A stretch of 14,143 nt of DNA. Source: Chitinophagaceae bacterium (GTDB taxonomy: Bacteria > Bacteroidota > Bacteroidia > Chitinophagales > Chitinophagaceae). Shown piece after piece: positions 13,332 through 14,143 of the stretch. The position numbers and the translations under genes are program-made. The stretch lies in assembly GCA_003455235.1 (NCBI GenBank), contig DMRT01000183.1:1-14143 (forward strand), written 5' to 3'. The notes below the pieces were generated by a model. That model was not told the DNA's origin. It searched no databases and worked only from the letters and a program-made list of their open reading frames with translations. The first letter of the stretch is position 1; the number at the start of each line of letters is the position of its first letter.

Positions 13332-14143
13332 ATGCACATGAGAAGATTTCTAACACTGTTTACAATGCTCATGCTCTGCGGAGTATTGGCATTTGCCCAG
13401 AGCCGGGTGGTGACCGGTAAGGTTACTGATATAGACGGTAACCCGGTTTCCTTTGCAACGATTAAGATCAAAGGAACCAATACCGGGCTCTCCGCTGATG
13501 CAAACGGAGCTTACTCTATCAGGGTTAATCCCGGCGCCGTTCTTGTTATTTCCGGCGCAAGTTTTAAAGATGCTGAAGTTCCTGTTGGAACTCAGAACGT
13601 GTTGAACACAATCCTTGAAAAAGGTGGAACTTCTGAACTGAAAGAGGTGGTGGTAACCAGCGCTTTCGGTATCCGTCGTACTGCCAGGAGCTCTTCAGCG
13701 AGTGTTCAGAACTTAAGCGGCGACCAGGTGAATACCATCCGCCAGACCAACGTTAACAACGCTCCTGCCGGTAAAGTGGCAGGCGCACAGGTACGTAGCC
13801 AGTCAGCAGCCAAACTGGGTGCTGAAACCGTAGTTCGTCTCCGTGGTGAAAACGGTCTTGGTGTTGGTGGTGGTGCCTTATATGTTGTTGACGGAACCAT
13901 CATGCCAAGCGGCGCTGATATCAACCCCGACGACGTAGAAGATTATTCAATCCTGCAAGGTCCTGCTGCTGCAGCCCTGTTTGGTCCTGATGGATCGAAT
14001 GGTGCCGTGGTAATTACACTGAAGAAAGCGAAGAAAGGTGCTAAAGGAATTGGCCTCGAAATAAACTCAGGTGTTCAGTTTGATAAAGTGTACATCGTAC
14101 CGGATTATCAGAACTCATACGCTGGTGGTGCATCAGGCGACTT
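13332..14143 (+). CDS. SusC/RagA-family TonB-linked outer-membrane receptor, N-terminal 270 residues (runs off right edge)
   Basis: SusC proteins are TonB-dependent outer-membrane channels that work with a SusD lipoprotein to import glycans, peptides or other large nutrients. The visible part has a signal peptide (to about residue 23, ending MLCGVLAFAQ), a carboxypeptidase-regulatory-like domain (about 26-98, VTGKVTDIDGNPVSFATIKI), a TonB-box-like ELKEVVVTSAFGIRR (102-116), and the plug domain with GKVAGAQV (147-154), ALYVVDGTIM (182-191) and SILQGPAAAALFGPDGSNGA (206-225). The barrel lies outside the window, as would any susD. Either ATG 13332 or ATG 13338 could start it. Codons differ from the neighbours: Arg is often CGT and Val/Gly often GTT/GGT, a sign of high expression. 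It has its own promoter. Confidence 0.95.
   Translation, partial: MHMRRFLTLFTMLMLCGVLAFAQSRVVTGKVTDIDGNPVSFATIKIKGTNTGLSADANGAYSIRVNPGAVLVISGASFKDAEVPVGTQNVLNTILEKGGTSELKEVVVTSAFGIRRTARSSSASVQNLSGDQVNTIRQTNVNNAPAGKVAGAQVRSQSAAKLGAETVVRLRGENGLGVGGGALYVVDGTIMPSGADINPDDVEDYSILQGPAAAALFGPDGSNGAVVITLKKAKKGAKGIGLEINSGVQFDKVYIVPDYQNSYAGGASGD

Noticed and set aside
13706..13924. Minus-strand 72-codon frame opposite the SusC-like gene
   Set aside because: It is antisense to a clear plug domain and is Pro/Thr-rich low-complexity translation with no motif.

Overview
The window looks like chromosome from a Bacteroidota bacterium, most likely a Chitinophagaceae-type relative (inference from gene families, not from a marker gene). 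Reasons: a SusC/RagA TonB-linked receptor, a large PKD-repeat surface protein with the family's typical mature N-terminus, a TPR/PD40/OmpA protein built like PorE of the type IX secretion system (T9SS), a Lnb-type (DUF4105) membrane protein, few Shine-Dalgarno sequences, and promoter boxes matching the Bacteroidota pattern TTTG - about 18-19 nt - TAnnTTTG.

Layout. From 1 to 10211 every gene is on the minus strand. In transcription order they are folD and queE (24 nt apart), the PorE-like OmpA protein, dprA, guaB (own promoter), a Lnb-like membrane acyltransferase candidate overlapping an alpha/beta hydrolase by ATGA, and the first 600 residues of a secreted PKD protein that runs off the left edge. 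From 10302 on, genes are on the plus strand: two outer-membrane-barrel proteins of unknown function coupled by an ATGA overlap (the second carries helix-hairpin-helix motifs), then the start of a SusC-like receptor running off the right edge. No gap exceeds 300 bases without a gene. I saw no tRNA, rRNA, CRISPR array, insertion sequence or phage gene.

How they fit. Housekeeping genes (folate one-carbon, deazaguanine, IMP dehydrogenase, DNA uptake/recombination) are interleaved with cell-envelope genes (secretion-linked OmpA protein, surface adhesin-like protein, lipoprotein-acylation candidate, barrels, nutrient receptor).

I do not see an obvious new multi-gene defence or mobile system. The points most worth checking are an in-frame TAG that cuts the last 52 codons off the HhH-barrel gene although the frame then ends in a normal barrel C-terminus; a perfect 12-bp inverted repeat that buries the dprA start codon; a long imperfect hairpin made of heptamer repeats between guaB and the Lnb-like gene; other heptamer-periodic A/T tracts, two of them inside signal-peptide coding sequence; and promoters placed so close to guaB and folD that their mRNAs may be almost leaderless.
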